Shown one piece after another: positions 14,218 to 14,428 of a DNA stretch of 14,428 nt. The notes under the pieces were generated by a model. The model did not search any database. It was not told the DNA's origin and worked only from the letters and a program-made list of their open reading frames with translations. Numbering within the stretch: the first letter of the stretch is position 1; the number at the start of each line of letters is the position of its first letter. Made by a program: the position numbers and the translations under genes. This stretch comes from an uncultured Saprospirales bacterium (GTDB lineage: Bacteria > Bacteroidota > Bacteroidia > Chitinophagales > JADIYW01), in assembly GCA_938008535.1 (NCBI GenBank), contig CALLKF010000034.1, positions 1-14,428 on the forward strand, read 5' to 3'.

Positions 14218-14279
14218 AGACTTTAATTTATTTTTTCAGTTCCAACACCTACCATAAATATACTTTTTTAAAATAGAAT

Positions 14280-14301
14280 AACAAACTCTATTGTGTTTGT
14301 T
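14280..14301. repeat. Hairpin-forming inverted repeat
   Basis: AACAAAC (14280-14286) and GTTTGTT (14295-14301) with an 8-nt loop. Read on the - strand it is followed by ATTCTATTTT, so it could terminate a - strand gene lying beyond the right edge. The 14218-14279 stretch upstream of the small gene shows no other element. Confidence 0.35.
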
Positions 14302-14373
14302 TATCCACCGGCTCCGCAATTCCAACGAGTAGCTTAGATATAGCAGTTGTTTTCTTTGGAAACTTCTCTTTTT

Positions 14374-14428
14374 AGTTAGATGCCTCTTCCGAGCAGTTAG
14401 ATGCTTCGTCCGTTCAGTTAGATAGTTC
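14374..14428 (+). repeat. 21-bp tandem repeat at the right edge
   Basis: Units start at 14374, 14395 and 14416 with an exact 21-bp spacing. Each begins AGTTAGAT; the first two continue GCCTCTTCCGAGC and GCTTCGTCCGTTC. The array runs off the window in the third unit. The GATGCTTCGT-type core resembles dispersed intergenic repeats I recall from Bacteroidota genomes. Bases 14302-14373 hold no supported gene. Confidence 0.75.

Overview
The window looks like chromosomal DNA from a low-GC member of the Bacteroidota (Flavobacteriia or Chitinophagia type). The clues are AT-rich sequence with A-rich translation starts, a large secreted enzyme ending in a type IX secretion (T9SS) sorting domain, TAnnTTTG-like promoter boxes, and protein sequences typical of that phylum. 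There are no rRNA or tRNA genes, no transposase or integrase, and no CRISPR array.

Region 1 (1-2186) is the unusual part. Three small unrelated genes, all on the + strand, are separated by about 130-148 bp imperfect palindromes. The palindromes carry outer CGCTAAC/GTTAGCG-type boxes and inner AAAATTGGC/GCCAATTTT arms. Each gene begins 9-11 bp after a right-hand box and ends at or just before the next left-hand box. This is the layout of integron attC sites and gene cassettes without an integrase in view. The array runs off the left edge and decays after the third gene, where only a left box remains (2175-2186). The cargo is a possible immunity-like protein, a secreted protein that may belong to DUF5829, and a four-helix membrane protein.

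Region 2 (2259-7968) holds three exported proteins. A 1035-residue metallophosphatase of purple-acid-phosphatase type, with duplicated N-terminal modules and a T9SS tail, lies on the - strand. Two + strand proteins of unknown function follow, each closed by a strong hairpin terminator; the two terminators share the same stem core.

Region 3 (7982-12650) is a fatty acid beta-oxidation locus. An HSDL2-like short-chain dehydrogenase (-) is divergent from a thiolase (fadI-type) and a two-domain enoyl-CoA hydratase/3-hydroxyacyl-CoA dehydrogenase (fadJ-type). Together the last two would carry out hydration, oxidation and thiolysis of acyl-CoA. A perfect 24-bp palindrome in the divergent intergenic region is a good candidate operator. 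Degenerate 7-bp tandem repeats flank the fadJ-type gene. A strong terminator ends the unit.

Region 4 (12651-14428) is more AT-rich. It contains a - strand pair with an 8-nt overlap (a four-helix membrane protein followed by a P-loop kinase-like protein), a 65-residue unknown protein, and at the right edge a 21-bp tandem repeat that leaves the window. The overlapping pair could be an uncharacterised two-component module, but nothing in the sequence proves its role.
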